Positions 12,017 to 20,219 of a DNA stretch of 64,000 nucleotides are shown here, one piece after another. This DNA comes from an uncultured Marinobacter sp. (lineage in GTDB: Bacteria > Pseudomonadota > Gammaproteobacteria > Pseudomonadales > Oleiphilaceae), in NCBI RefSeq assembly GCF_947259545.1, contig NZ_CAMYMK010000002.1, positions 1,167,646 to 1,231,645 of the forward strand. Direction: 5' to 3'. The notes below the pieces were generated by a model, which worked only from the letters and a program-made list of their open reading frames with translations, was not told where the DNA came from and did no database searches. Position 1 is the first letter of the stretch. The number at the start of each line of letters is the position of its first letter. A program made the position numbers and the translations under genes.

Positions 12017-12787
12017 ATGAGCAACCTGATCAAAGAGAAAGTCACCAGCGTACGCCACTGGAACGACACCCTGTTCAGCTTCACTACCAGCCGTGATCCC
12101 GGGTTTCGTTTCAAGAATGGCCATTTCACCATGATTGGTCTGGAAACCGATGGTAAGCCCCTGATGCGCGCCTACAGTATTGCCAGCGCGAACTATGAGG
12201 AAGAGCTGGAGTTTTTCTCCATCAAGGTTCAGGACGGCCCTCTGACGTCGCGCCTGCAGAAAATCCAGGTTGGGGACGAGATTCTGGTCAGCCGCAAGCC
12301 GACCGGTACCCTGATCATGGACAACCTGCTGCCGGGCAAGAACCTGTGGCTGATCAGCACCGGTACTGGTCTGGCGCCGTTCATGAGCATCATCAAGGAC
12401 CCCGAGGTCTATGAAGCCTATGACAAGGTCATCGTGACTCACGGCGTGCGTTATGTCTCTGAACTGGCCTACCAGCAGGAGATCGAAGCGCTGCCGGAAA
12501 ATGAATTTTTCGGCGAGATGGTGGACGGCAAGCTGCTGTACTATCCCACCGTAACTCGTGAAGACTTCCGCAATCAGGGGCGCCTGACGGATGCAATGGA
12601 AAGTGGCAAGATCACCCGCGAACTGGGTCTGCCGGACTTCGATCTGGAGAATGACCGTTTCATGATCTGCGGTAGCCCAAGCATGCTCAAGGATACCTGC
12701 AGCATCCTCAACAAAATGGGCTTCAAGGAGGCCCGTGGCGGCGACCTGGGCCACTATGTGATTGAGCGGGCGTTTGTGGAGCAGTAA
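12017..12787 (+). CDS. fpr: Ferredoxin--NADP(+) reductase
   Basis: A 256-residue cytoplasmic FAD enzyme exchanging electrons between NADPH and ferredoxin/flavodoxin, used for Fe-S cluster repair and redox balance. The FAD motif RAYSIASANYEEELEFF is near residue 51 and the NADP-binding STGTGLAPFMSII near residue 113. The C-terminus YVIERAFVEQ is typical of the bacterial FprA-type subfamily. The ATG at 12017 gives the family N-terminus MSNLIKEKVTSV; an in-frame ATG at 11981 would place translation next to the -10 box. Confidence 0.95.
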   Translation: MSNLIKEKVTSVRHWNDTLFSFTTSRDPGFRFKNGHFTMIGLETDGKPLMRAYSIASANYEEELEFFSIKVQDGPLTSRLQKIQVGDEILVSRKPTGTLIMDNLLPGKNLWLISTGTGLAPFMSIIKDPEVYEAYDKVIVTHGVRYVSELAYQQEIEALPENEFFGEMVDGKLLYYPTVTREDFRNQGRLTDAMESGKITRELGLPDFDLENDRFMICGSPSMLKDTCSILNKMGFKEARGGDLGHYVIERAFVEQ

Positions 12788-12826
12788 CAGCCCGCCCGCA
12801 CTGCTGGCAAGGCCGGCCATTTAAAG

Positions 12827-12855
12827 ACCCCGGAGTGAGAGCTTCGGGGTTTTTT
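12827..12855 (+). terminator. Terminator of fpr
   Basis: CCCCGGAG/CTTCGGGG stem (one G-T pair) with a TGAGAG loop, followed by TTTTTT, 40 bp after the fpr stop. Confidence 0.85.
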
Positions 12856-12930
12856 GTTGCGTCAGAGTCTTTCGTTGGCCCCAACTTGTGATAAAACAAA
12901 GGTTGAACTGGAAGGACCTGAGGTGGGTAT

Positions 12931-14007
12931 TTGAAGAAATTCATGGCGATTCTGGGCGTGGCGTTGTTGTTGGCTGTGCTTGCCAGTTACGCATCCCAAC
13001 CGGTGCCGATTGAACAGAAGCTTGTATCCATTCAGGCCCAAGAGGTGTTGCCGGACTTCGACCGCCTCGGTAACGAACCCATCGAGGTTCAGGCAGCTAT
13101 TCTCGATCTTGGGGGCGATCAGCTGCTGCTTCTGAAAGTCCAGGCAGCACTGCTGGCGTATCCTGATTTGGCCCGTACCATTCTGCCCCTCTATGCCTCG
13201 GAGCCGGAGTTCCAGGAAGTGTTGCGCACCTATGGTGAGCACGCCTTGCCTCCCATCGACTTTTTCCTGCGTGAACCGGTCCAGTCTATTGAATGGATGA
13301 ATTCAGCCGCCCGTCAGTATCAGCGGGCAAAGGATTACTTTGCCGAACTACGCGGAAGCTCCGTTGATACACCTGCCAAACCGGAAAAGCATGATGCACT
13401 GACGCCTGAGGAACGGGGCTGGTATGCGGTGAATTTCATTCATGATGAGGGGCACGACTTCCTGGGTCAGTTTGTTGTGGACCCGAACGGGGAGACCCAA
13501 TGGGTTCAGACCGAGCGGGTGACCGAGGGCATTGCCCGGTTCTTTACCAGCGGGATCCGGCAACTGGAGACGAACTACCGAACCGGGGACGATATTTCGG
13601 TCAGTGACATTGGTTGGGCTTCCGTGGATGTCCTGGTGTTCGCCAGCGCGGTCAAGGTGGTCCGGGCCGGGCGCACTGTGGCCAGAAGCACGCAGGGCGC
13701 CAGGCTTTCAACCCGGTCGGCTGCATTGGCGGCCCGCATAACGGGCAGCGGCCGCCTGGTGCTCAATAGTGCCCGCTACGCAAAATGGCCGGTTATCATT
13801 GGCGTGGGTTACCTGGTGGTGCGCCACCCCAGCGTGATCAATGATCTTTTTGCCGGGGTGGCCGATGTGTTGGGTGTCTCACCTCTGGCTATCCAGATCG
13901 TTGGCTGGTTGATCATCCTGATCCCTGCCATGTACATCACCAGCTGGTTATTGCGGCCTGCGATCGTCCTGTTTCGGTCGACTCAGGGACGGCATACATA
14001 CCAGTAA
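12931..14007 (+). CDS. Membrane-anchored protein of unknown function
   Basis: A 358-residue protein that I do not recognise. The N-terminus (MAILGVALLLAVLASYA) is a signal peptide or anchor. A soluble middle part contains AVNFIHDEGHDFLGQFVVD, and two hydrophobic segments lie near the C-terminus (WPVIIGVGYLVV and IVGWLIILIPAMYITSWLL). The start is TTG with GAGGTGGG 5 bp upstream; an ATG four codons later is the alternative. The C-terminus overlaps the convergent methyltransferase gene by 25 bp. The likely topology is a periplasmic or large soluble domain held by terminal helices. Confidence 0.75.
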   Translation: MKKFMAILGVALLLAVLASYASQPVPIEQKLVSIQAQEVLPDFDRLGNEPIEVQAAILDLGGDQLLLLKVQAALLAYPDLARTILPLYASEPEFQEVLRTYGEHALPPIDFFLREPVQSIEWMNSAARQYQRAKDYFAELRGSSVDTPAKPEKHDALTPEERGWYAVNFIHDEGHDFLGQFVVDPNGETQWVQTERVTEGIARFFTSGIRQLETNYRTGDDISVSDIGWASVDVLVFASAVKVVRAGRTVARSTQGARLSTRSAALAARITGSGRLVLNSARYAKWPVIIGVGYLVVRHPSVINDLFAGVADVLGVSPLAIQIVGWLIILIPAMYITSWLLRPAIVLFRSTQGRHTYQ

Positions 14008-15089
14008 TTCTGGAAGTCATGCTCCAGCTCATGCACCTCAATGTTCCGGAAGCCCGCGGCACGAAAGTACTCCAGGGCTTTCTCCTTACCCCACATCGCT
14101 CCCAACCCCTCTCCATCCTGGGCCAGGGAAACGGTCATGCAATGCATGCAGGAAATGGTGTAAAGGAGCGGGCCGATCGGGTGGTCCCGGTCACTGTGGT
14201 GATGGCTTGACCCTTTGATGTCCTGGGCCAGATAAACACCGTCGTCAGACAGCGCTTTGCGGATACCCCGCAATACAGTAAGCGGGTCCTTCTGATCGTG
14301 TACCGCATCAAATGTGGTGATCAGGTCGTAGGGGCCCGGGCGCTCGCTGTGCTCAAGGTCACTGACGTCAAATATCTCGAAGGTTGCGTTCTCGTTCCCG
14401 AGTGCCCGGGCCTCCTGGCCAGCGTAACGGATGGCATCCTCGGATATGTCGTAGCCGGTAAACCGACTGTTCGGGAATAACCTGGCCAGCTTGTTTAGCG
14501 CCCGCCCCCTGCCACAACCGATGTCGAGGACCTGAATGCCTTTTTTCAGTCGTTCAATAAGGCCAGGCACGAGCGGCAGAATATCCGTTTCCAGGGCAGG
14601 AACGACAGACTGGCCGCTGTCCTCCGCCATGACGTCATGGAACCGCTCGAAGCGTTCGTACGGTACGCCGCCTCCACGACGAAAGCAGTGAACAATGTCA
14701 TTCTCCACGGAGCCAAGCAGCGGGATATACTGGGCGAACACCGCTATGTTGTCAGTCGGTGACTCCCGGCACAGGCTGGCAGCGTGCTCCGGGGGCAGGT
14801 AGTAAGTTTCTCTTTCGGGATTATTCTTCACAATGTCGCCGACGGTCATTGCTCCAAGCCATTCTCTGACGTAACGCTCATCCAGGCCTGCCTTTTTGGC
14901 AATCTCGGCGCTGCTTGCAGCTGGCATGTCTGCCATAGCGTCGAACAGTCCGGTTCGATGGCCGACTGAGATCATCAGTGCCAACGCACCCGAGTTCAGT
15001 GTATCTACCATGCGGTCGCCGAATGCGTCTGCCGCTGCCTGATCTGGTTCAGTGGCGTGATAACTGAGGGTCTCTGCGTTGCCTGTCAT
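13983..15089 (-). CDS. SAM-dependent methyltransferase with N-terminal winged-helix domain
   Basis: A 368-residue class I methyltransferase. Residues about 30-90 resemble the winged-helix dimerisation domain seen in O-methyltransferase-like and Rv2258c-like proteins (ALALMISVGHRTGLFDAMA). SAM motif I is VLDIGCGRG at residues 187-195, followed by an acidic residue in YDISEDAI and the later motif ITTFDAVHDQKDPLTVLRGI. The substrate is unknown. It is divergent from a TetR regulator across a 220-bp spacer holding a perfect palindrome, which suggests that the TetR protein controls it. Confidence 0.85.
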   Translation of the reverse strand: MTGNAETLSYHATEPDQAAADAFGDRMVDTLNSGALALMISVGHRTGLFDAMADMPAASSAEIAKKAGLDERYVREWLGAMTVGDIVKNNPERETYYLPPEHAASLCRESPTDNIAVFAQYIPLLGSVENDIVHCFRRGGGVPYERFERFHDVMAEDSGQSVVPALETDILPLVPGLIERLKKGIQVLDIGCGRGRALNKLARLFPNSRFTGYDISEDAIRYAGQEARALGNENATFEIFDVSDLEHSERPGPYDLITTFDAVHDQKDPLTVLRGIRKALSDDGVYLAQDIKGSSHHHSDRDHPIGPLLYTISCMHCMTVSLAQDGEGLGAMWGKEKALEYFRAAGFRNIEVHELEHDFQNYWYVCRP

Positions 15090-15273
15090 AGTGCTATCCT
15101 CCTATTAGTGTTCACTGGTTGTTTCCAGCTACAACCAGCATGTGCCAGGAAGCGATCTGTAACCAGAGAGCACGCGGTACGGTTTTTTGATAAGTGTTGA
15201 GCCTTTTTAAAACAATGGGATACATTATTCGTGTGGTCCTGTGGGCACTGGCGGTCAGGATCTCCGCAAGGCA

Positions 15274-15294
15274 AACCATACCCGGGGTATGGTT
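15274..15294. promoter_or_regulatory. Perfect 21-bp palindrome, candidate TetR operator
   Basis: AACCATACCC and GGGTATGGTT are exact inverted repeats around one central G. The site lies 15 bp upstream of the TetR start codon, between the divergent TetR and methyltransferase genes. Size, symmetry and position are typical of a TetR-family autoregulatory operator. No binding evidence is available. Confidence 0.7.
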
Positions 15295-15309
15295 CACCGG
15301 AGGTGGCAG

Positions 15310-15930
15310 ATGGAAAAGGGACAGGCTACCCGTGAGCGGTTGTTGGACATAACCGAAAAATCAGTGCTCAGGAAGGGCTTTGGTGCAACCTCGATTGAAG
15401 AGGTGATTGCCGAGGCAGGTATTACCAAAAGTGGCTTCCTCTACCATTTTTCCAACAAGAACGCGTTGGCCCGCTCGTTATTGTCGCGCTACATGACGCG
15501 TGAGGACTCTCTGCTGGATGACGTGTTTGCCCGTGGCCGGGAATTGACCGATGATCCGTTGCAGGGGTTCCTGGTGGGGCTCAAATTGTTGGCGGAGATT
15601 ATGGAAGATCTGCCGCAGGAATATCCGGGCTGCCTGGTGGCGACCTACTGCTACCAGGAAAGCCTGTTTGATAGCGATGTGCGGGAATTGAATCGGCGAA
15701 TTGTCCTGAACTGGCGTGAGCGGTTTCGCACGTTGCTGGACTCGATCCTTGAGCATTACGAACCCCGGGATGCCATTGATCCGGATGCGTTGGCGGACAT
15801 GGTTTCAACGGTCATTGAGGGAGGCCTTGTACTTGGCCGTGCAACGGGAGAGCGCACCATTCTGCCAAGCCAGCTAATGCTGCTTCGCAGTTACATCAAA
15901 CTGTTGTTCGAGCCTGGCGCTTCGCGGTAA
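15310..15930 (+). CDS. TetR/AcrR-family regulator
   Basis: A 206-residue TetR-type repressor. The N-terminal HTH is seen in TSIEEVIAEAGITKSGFLYHF (residues about 25-45), followed by the FSNKNALARSLL helix. The C-terminal ligand domain is of the class with a conserved Cys-containing GCLVATYCYQE segment. The start is the ATG preceded by GGAGGTGGCAG; earlier in-frame codons read across the palindrome. It is divergent from the methyltransferase and 38 bp upstream of the membrane-fused sugar dehydrogenase, so it may control both. The ligand is unknown. Confidence 0.85.
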   Translation: MEKGQATRERLLDITEKSVLRKGFGATSIEEVIAEAGITKSGFLYHFSNKNALARSLLSRYMTREDSLLDDVFARGRELTDDPLQGFLVGLKLLAEIMEDLPQEYPGCLVATYCYQESLFDSDVRELNRRIVLNWRERFRTLLDSILEHYEPRDAIDPDALADMVSTVIEGGLVLGRATGERTILPSQLMLLRSYIKLLFEPGASR

Positions 15931-15968
15931 TGGGACGTTGTTTATCCGGTTGAAGGAACGGTATAAAA

Positions 15969-17543
15969 ATGAAGAAGCCTGTTGGGTGGATGAGGGTGCT
16001 GGCTGCTTTCTTGATAGCTCTGGTGGTTGGCATAGTGGCTGGCAGTCTCGTTCAGACCCAGTTTAACCTGCTGGCTCTCCAGAACCTGGGCGTTGAGATC
16101 GGCATCGGCACGCGTTTACAGACAAGCCTTGAGGATCTGGTGAACTTTGTTCCGGTCTACGCGGTGGTATTTGGGACCAGTTTCCTGATGTCGCAACTTG
16201 TGACGAGCCTGTGTATCCGGCTGCTCGATCTGCGCTGGCGGGCGCTTTTCCTGCCATTAGGTGCTGCTATCGGACTTTGGGTTACATTCAAACTGATAGA
16301 TTCTCTGGCCCCCATGCCCACAGTGATTGCGGCCACCCGGAATGCCGGGGGAATGGCGGCCATGTTGGCAACTGCGGCGCTTTCCGGTTGGTTGTTTGCG
16401 CACTTCTCCCGACGGCGAGTCGGACTTGCTCGTCATTTTGCCTTAGGCGCCGCGATCATCACCATTGGATGGATAGCACCTCCGGAACCGGTTCAGGCCG
16501 ATGCGTCCTCGGGATATCGCCTGGAAACCTTCGCCATAGGGTTGGAACACCCATGGTCCCTGGCGTTTCTGCCCGATGGCAGGGCCCTGGTTACCGAGCG
16601 GCCAGGGCGCCTGCGCTTACTCTCCGCTGATGGGCAGCAGGTGTCTGAGCCTCTGGCAGGTGTGCCGGAAGTATTCGCTTCCGGCCAGGCGGGATTGTTT
16701 GATGTTCTGGTTGCACCGGACTTCGATGAGAGCCGCCAAATTTATCTGGCGTATGCTTGTGGCACCTGGAGGGCTAATCACACCTGCGTTTCCCGTGGAA
16801 GGCTGGTGTCGGGTGGGCTCGACAACGTCCAGGAGGTATTCCGCAGCTTGCCAGCAAAAGCAGGGGATGCCCACTATGGTGGGCGCATGGTGTGGCTGCC
16901 CGATGCGACCATCATCCTGACACTGGCAGATGGTTTTGATTATCGAGAGGAAGCTCAGAAACTGACGAGTCACCTTGGCACCATTGTCAGGATCAACCGT
17001 GATGGCTCAGCGCCAGAGGATAATCCGTTTGCGGCAAAGCCGAATGCGCTCCCGGAAATATACAGTTATGGGCATCGCAATGTTCAGGGCGTGGTTTACG
17101 ACTGGCGCAATAACCGCCTGATTACCCATGAACACGGACCCCGTGGCGGCGATGAGATCAACGTTATCGAAGCTGGTAAAAACTATGGCTGGCCAGTGGC
17201 TACGTTGGGGCTGGACTACACGGGTGCGCGGGTGTCGCCGTACACGGAATATGACGGCATGGAATCTCCCGCCCTGCACTGGACGCCGTCCATAGCGCCG
17301 TCGGGCATGACACTCTATGACGGTGACCTGTTCCCGGAATGGCAGGGCAGTCTGCTGGTGGGGGCTCTCGCTGAGAGACGTGTGCATCGCGTTGTGCTCA
17401 GCAACGATGGTGCAGTGGATATGGAAACCCTGTTTGGTGAGTTGGGCGAACGCATCCGGGATGTGCGCACTGGACCGGATGGCGCGGTGTTCCTGCTCAC
17501 AGACAGTCCGGACGGGAGGGTAATACGGGTAACTCCGTGGTAA
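15969..17543 (+). CDS. PQQ-type soluble aldose dehydrogenase-like protein fused to an N-terminal membrane domain
   Basis: A 524-residue protein in two parts. Residues 1 to about 170 hold about five hydrophobic segments (for example LAAFLIALVVGIVAGSLV, FLPLGAAIGLWVTFKLI and FALGAAIITIGWIAPPEP). Residues about 180-524 are a glucose/sorbosone (Asd/YliI-type) dehydrogenase beta-propeller: GLEHPWSLAFLPDGRALVTERPGRL, HYGGRMVWLPD, SYGHRNVQGVVYD, THEHGPRGGDEIN and KNYGWPVATLG. Such propellers are normally secreted with a signal peptide; here it would be tethered to the periplasmic face. The substrate is unknown. It follows the TetR gene closely (38 bp). Confidence 0.82.
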   Translation: MKKPVGWMRVLAAFLIALVVGIVAGSLVQTQFNLLALQNLGVEIGIGTRLQTSLEDLVNFVPVYAVVFGTSFLMSQLVTSLCIRLLDLRWRALFLPLGAAIGLWVTFKLIDSLAPMPTVIAATRNAGGMAAMLATAALSGWLFAHFSRRRVGLARHFALGAAIITIGWIAPPEPVQADASSGYRLETFAIGLEHPWSLAFLPDGRALVTERPGRLRLLSADGQQVSEPLAGVPEVFASGQAGLFDVLVAPDFDESRQIYLAYACGTWRANHTCVSRGRLVSGGLDNVQEVFRSLPAKAGDAHYGGRMVWLPDATIILTLADGFDYREEAQKLTSHLGTIVRINRDGSAPEDNPFAAKPNALPEIYSYGHRNVQGVVYDWRNNRLITHEHGPRGGDEINVIEAGKNYGWPVATLGLDYTGARVSPYTEYDGMESPALHWTPSIAPSGMTLYDGDLFPEWQGSLLVGALAERRVHRVVLSNDGAVDMETLFGELGERIRDVRTGPDGAVFLLTDSPDGRVIRVTPW

Positions 17544-17589
17544 GGTACGCCGCCTTAGCCACCGTCTGGATTGTCTTTGTCAGGAAACC

Positions 17590-18381
17590 ATGTCTGATCT
17601 TGCGCTCTACCAATACGCGCTCATTGCCCTGATTTTTATCTGGAGCGGCTTTGTCCGCTCCGGATTGGGGTTTGGCGGCGCGGTATTATCCTTACCTTTC
17701 CTGCTGCTGGTGCTCGACGAGCCACTGGTGTTCCTGCCGATCATTTCGGTTCATCTGCTGTTCTTTTCGTCTCTGACCATCTGGATGAACAATCGTAAGT
17801 CCGGCAGGGAAAAACGCGGCAGGGATAACGGCGTGGCTGCCGAGGGCACGGTGGACTGGCGTTATCTGTGGAAAATACTGGGAATCATGATCGTACCCAA
17901 GCTGATCGGCGTGGTGGGGCTGATTACCATGCCGTCCCATATCCTCAGCGCTATCGTCTTCGTTATTGTCGCGTTGTACTCAGTCTCCTACATTCTCAAC
18001 AAGCCTTTCCGCAGTGGCAGCCGGACTGTGGATACGGTTTTCCTGATGGCGGGTGGTTATATCAGCGGCACCTCGCTGATCGGTGCGCCTTTGATTATCG
18101 CCGTTGCTGCCCAGCATCTGCCGAAAGAAAAGCTGAGGGACACCCTGTTTGCCCTGTGGTTCATTCTGGTTACGATCAAAATGGCGGCCTTTGTCTATGC
18201 AGGCGTGGACTTGCAACTGATTCACCACCTCTGGTTATTGCCAGCCGCGGCTGTTGGTCACGTCATTGGGCTGAAAGTTCATGACCGGATGCTGAGGGCG
18301 GAGACACCGATATTTTTCCGGGTCCTGGGGACGGTATTGCTGGTAGTCAGTACCGTGGGTATGGTCAGCGTCCTGCTGTGA
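17590..18381 (+). CDS. TSUP-family transporter (TauE/SafE)
   Basis: A 263-residue inner-membrane protein with about eight hydrophobic segments and the family start FIWSGFVRSGLGFGGAVLSLPFLL, repeated in the second half as LMAGGYISGTSLIGAPLIIAVA. TSUP members export sulfite, sulfoacetate or related organosulfur anions, but the substrate cannot be read from sequence. It lies 46 bp after the dehydrogenase on the same strand and convergent with the radical SAM gene (10 bp gap). Confidence 0.88.
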   Translation: MSDLALYQYALIALIFIWSGFVRSGLGFGGAVLSLPFLLLVLDEPLVFLPIISVHLLFFSSLTIWMNNRKSGREKRGRDNGVAAEGTVDWRYLWKILGIMIVPKLIGVVGLITMPSHILSAIVFVIVALYSVSYILNKPFRSGSRTVDTVFLMAGGYISGTSLIGAPLIIAVAAQHLPKEKLRDTLFALWFILVTIKMAAFVYAGVDLQLIHHLWLLPAAAVGHVIGLKVHDRMLRAETPIFFRVLGTVLLVVSTVGMVSVLL

Positions 18382-18391
18382 CTCAGCGGGG

Positions 18392-19453
18392 CTATACAAG
18401 ATTCAATTGTTCCCCGCCCGGGCGGCGGAACAGATCGGTGCGCAGTGGGGCTGTCTCGTACTGATCCATGCCCAGACTCCGGATTTTTCGGTTGAAGCGC
18501 TGGCGGATCAACTCGGCGTATGGACCGGTGCCGGTCATGCGTGTTCCGTAACGGGAGTCGTAACTTTTGCCTCCGCGTAAATCCCGTATACGGTTCATGA
18601 CGTGATCCGCACGTTGTGGAAAATGCCTTTGCAGCCAGTCGCGGAACAGTTCATCCAGCTCCAGCGGCAACCTCAGCATGATCCAGCTTGCCCCTTGGGC
18701 GCCAGCCCCGAAGGCTGCCTCCAATATAGCTTCCAGTTCCTGATCGTTAATAAACGGGATGACTGGTGCCGCCAGAATACCCGTCGGCACGCCGGCCGCC
18801 GATAGCTCGCGGATAATCTTCAAACGCGTGGCCGGGGCGGCGGTGCGGGGTTCCATAACACGTTTCAGACCGTTGTCCAGCGTGGTGAGACTGACCCTAA
18901 CCGAACAGAGCCCCTGGGCGGCAAGCTCAGACAGCAAATCCAGATCGCGGAGAATCAGCGCCCCCTTGGTAATAATCGACACGGGATGGCGGTATTCAGC
19001 CAGAACTTCGAGAATTTCCCGTGTGATGCGCCGTTGTTTTTCGATGGGTTGGTAGGCGTCGGTATTCACGCCCAGGGCAATGGTGGAGACTTTGTACCCG
19101 GGTTTGTCGAGTTCTCTGCGGAGTTGTCGGGCGGCGTTCGGTTTGGCAATCAGGCGGGTCTCAAAGTCCAGGCCCGGAGAAAGGTCCCAGTAGGCATGGG
19201 TTGGTCTGGCAAAGCAGTAGATGCAGGCGTGCTCGCACCCGCGATAAGGGTTGATCGATTGGTCAAACGGCAAGTCAGGGGACTGGTTGCGGCTGATAAT
19301 GGTCCGCACCTGATCATTGGTCACCTCGGTAGCCAGTGAGTCCGGGTTCAGTTCATCGTCCGGGTCCTGGTACCAGTCGCCGTCTGTCTGCCGATCAGTG
19401 GCAATGGGCTGGAACCGGTTTTGGGGGTTCAATGCGGTGCCGCGGGTTTTCAT
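18392..19453 (-). CDS. Radical SAM protein, PA0069 / SplB-like family
   Basis: A 353-residue radical SAM enzyme. The cluster motif CEHACIYC (C73, C77, C80) matches CX3CX2C, preceded by INPYRG as in spore-photoproduct-lyase-like proteins. Further family stretches are ALGVNTDAYQPIE, SIITKGALILRD and RVSLTTLD. A near-consensus LexA box lies 16 bp before the start codon. I recall the P. aeruginosa homologue PA0069 being listed in the LexA regulon, so a DNA-damage role is plausible. The reaction is unknown and it is not proven to be a photoproduct lyase. Confidence 0.9.
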   Translation of the reverse strand: MKTRGTALNPQNRFQPIATDRQTDGDWYQDPDDELNPDSLATEVTNDQVRTIISRNQSPDLPFDQSINPYRGCEHACIYCFARPTHAYWDLSPGLDFETRLIAKPNAARQLRRELDKPGYKVSTIALGVNTDAYQPIEKQRRITREILEVLAEYRHPVSIITKGALILRDLDLLSELAAQGLCSVRVSLTTLDNGLKRVMEPRTAAPATRLKIIRELSAAGVPTGILAAPVIPFINDQELEAILEAAFGAGAQGASWIMLRLPLELDELFRDWLQRHFPQRADHVMNRIRDLRGGKSYDSRYGTRMTGTGPYAELIRQRFNRKIRSLGMDQYETAPLRTDLFRRPGGEQLNLV

Positions 19454-19468
19454 GGTCAGCCTCTAATG

Positions 19469-19484
19469 CTGTTTATATATACAG
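19469..19484. promoter_or_regulatory. LexA (SOS) box
   Basis: CTGTTTATATATACAG matches CTGT-N8-ACAG exactly, and 18 of 20 positions of the extended E. coli consensus are matched when flanks are included. It lies 16 bp upstream of the radical SAM start and 118 bp upstream of the divergent lemA gene; the former is the probable target. Confidence 0.88.
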
Positions 19485-19601
19485 TATTGGTTATAGTACG
19501 CCTCGTATTTGAAGGTGTCGACCCCCATATAAGCGGTAATTGTGTTAACGTCCTGACGTTACTTATTCTGGATTCACAGACGCTCAAGGAACGGATACAT
19601 C

Positions 19602-20219
19602 ATGGTGAACAGTCCTGCCATCACGCAGCGCCACAATGGTCTGCGGCTTACAGTTCTTGCCCTGTTGGCACTTATGCTGACGGGGTGCGGTATCAACAAC
19701 ATTCCCACCTACGACGAGCAGGTAAAAGCCGCCTGGTCCCAGGTACAGAACCAGTACCAGCGTCGTGCCGATCTGGTCCCCAATCTGGTGGAGACCGTTA
19801 AGGGGTTTGCAACCCAGGAACGGGAGACTCTGACGGCGGTCATTGAAGCCCGCTCGCGGGCGACCTCGATCCAGGTGGATGAGAGCATCCTTAATGATCC
19901 GAAGAGGTTGCAGCAATTTCAGCAGGCGCAGGGCGAGTTGAGCAGTGCCCTGAGCAGGCTGATGGCAGTGTCGGAGCGGTACCCGGACCTGAAATCCAGC
20001 CAGAACTTCCTGGCATTGCAATCCCAGCTTGAGGGCACGGAAAACCGCATTGCCGTGGCGCGGAGGGATTTCATCCAGGCCGTGGAACGGTACAACACCG
20101 AAATTCGCACCTTCCCGGGCAGGCTCTGGCACAGTTTCCTGTACAGCGATATGGAGCTGCGTGCCAACTTTGAAGCCACGACGCCCGATGCTGAGGAAGC
20201 GCCGCAGGTGGAATTCTGA
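19602..20219 (+). CDS. lemA: LemA-family lipoprotein
   Basis: A 205-residue LemA protein. The lipobox LTGC puts the lipidated Cys at residue 29, followed by the family stretches YDEQVKAAWSQVQNQYQRRADLVPNLVETVKG and, at the C-terminus, FPGRLWHSF. LemA proteins are long helical bundles of unclear function, usually encoded before TPM-domain proteins, as here. The stop overlaps the next ATG (TGATG), so the two are translationally coupled. Confidence 0.93.
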   Translation: MVNSPAITQRHNGLRLTVLALLALMLTGCGINNIPTYDEQVKAAWSQVQNQYQRRADLVPNLVETVKGFATQERETLTAVIEARSRATSIQVDESILNDPKRLQQFQQAQGELSSALSRLMAVSERYPDLKSSQNFLALQSQLEGTENRIAVARRDFIQAVERYNTEIRTFPGRLWHSFLYSDMELRANFEATTPDAEEAPQVEF

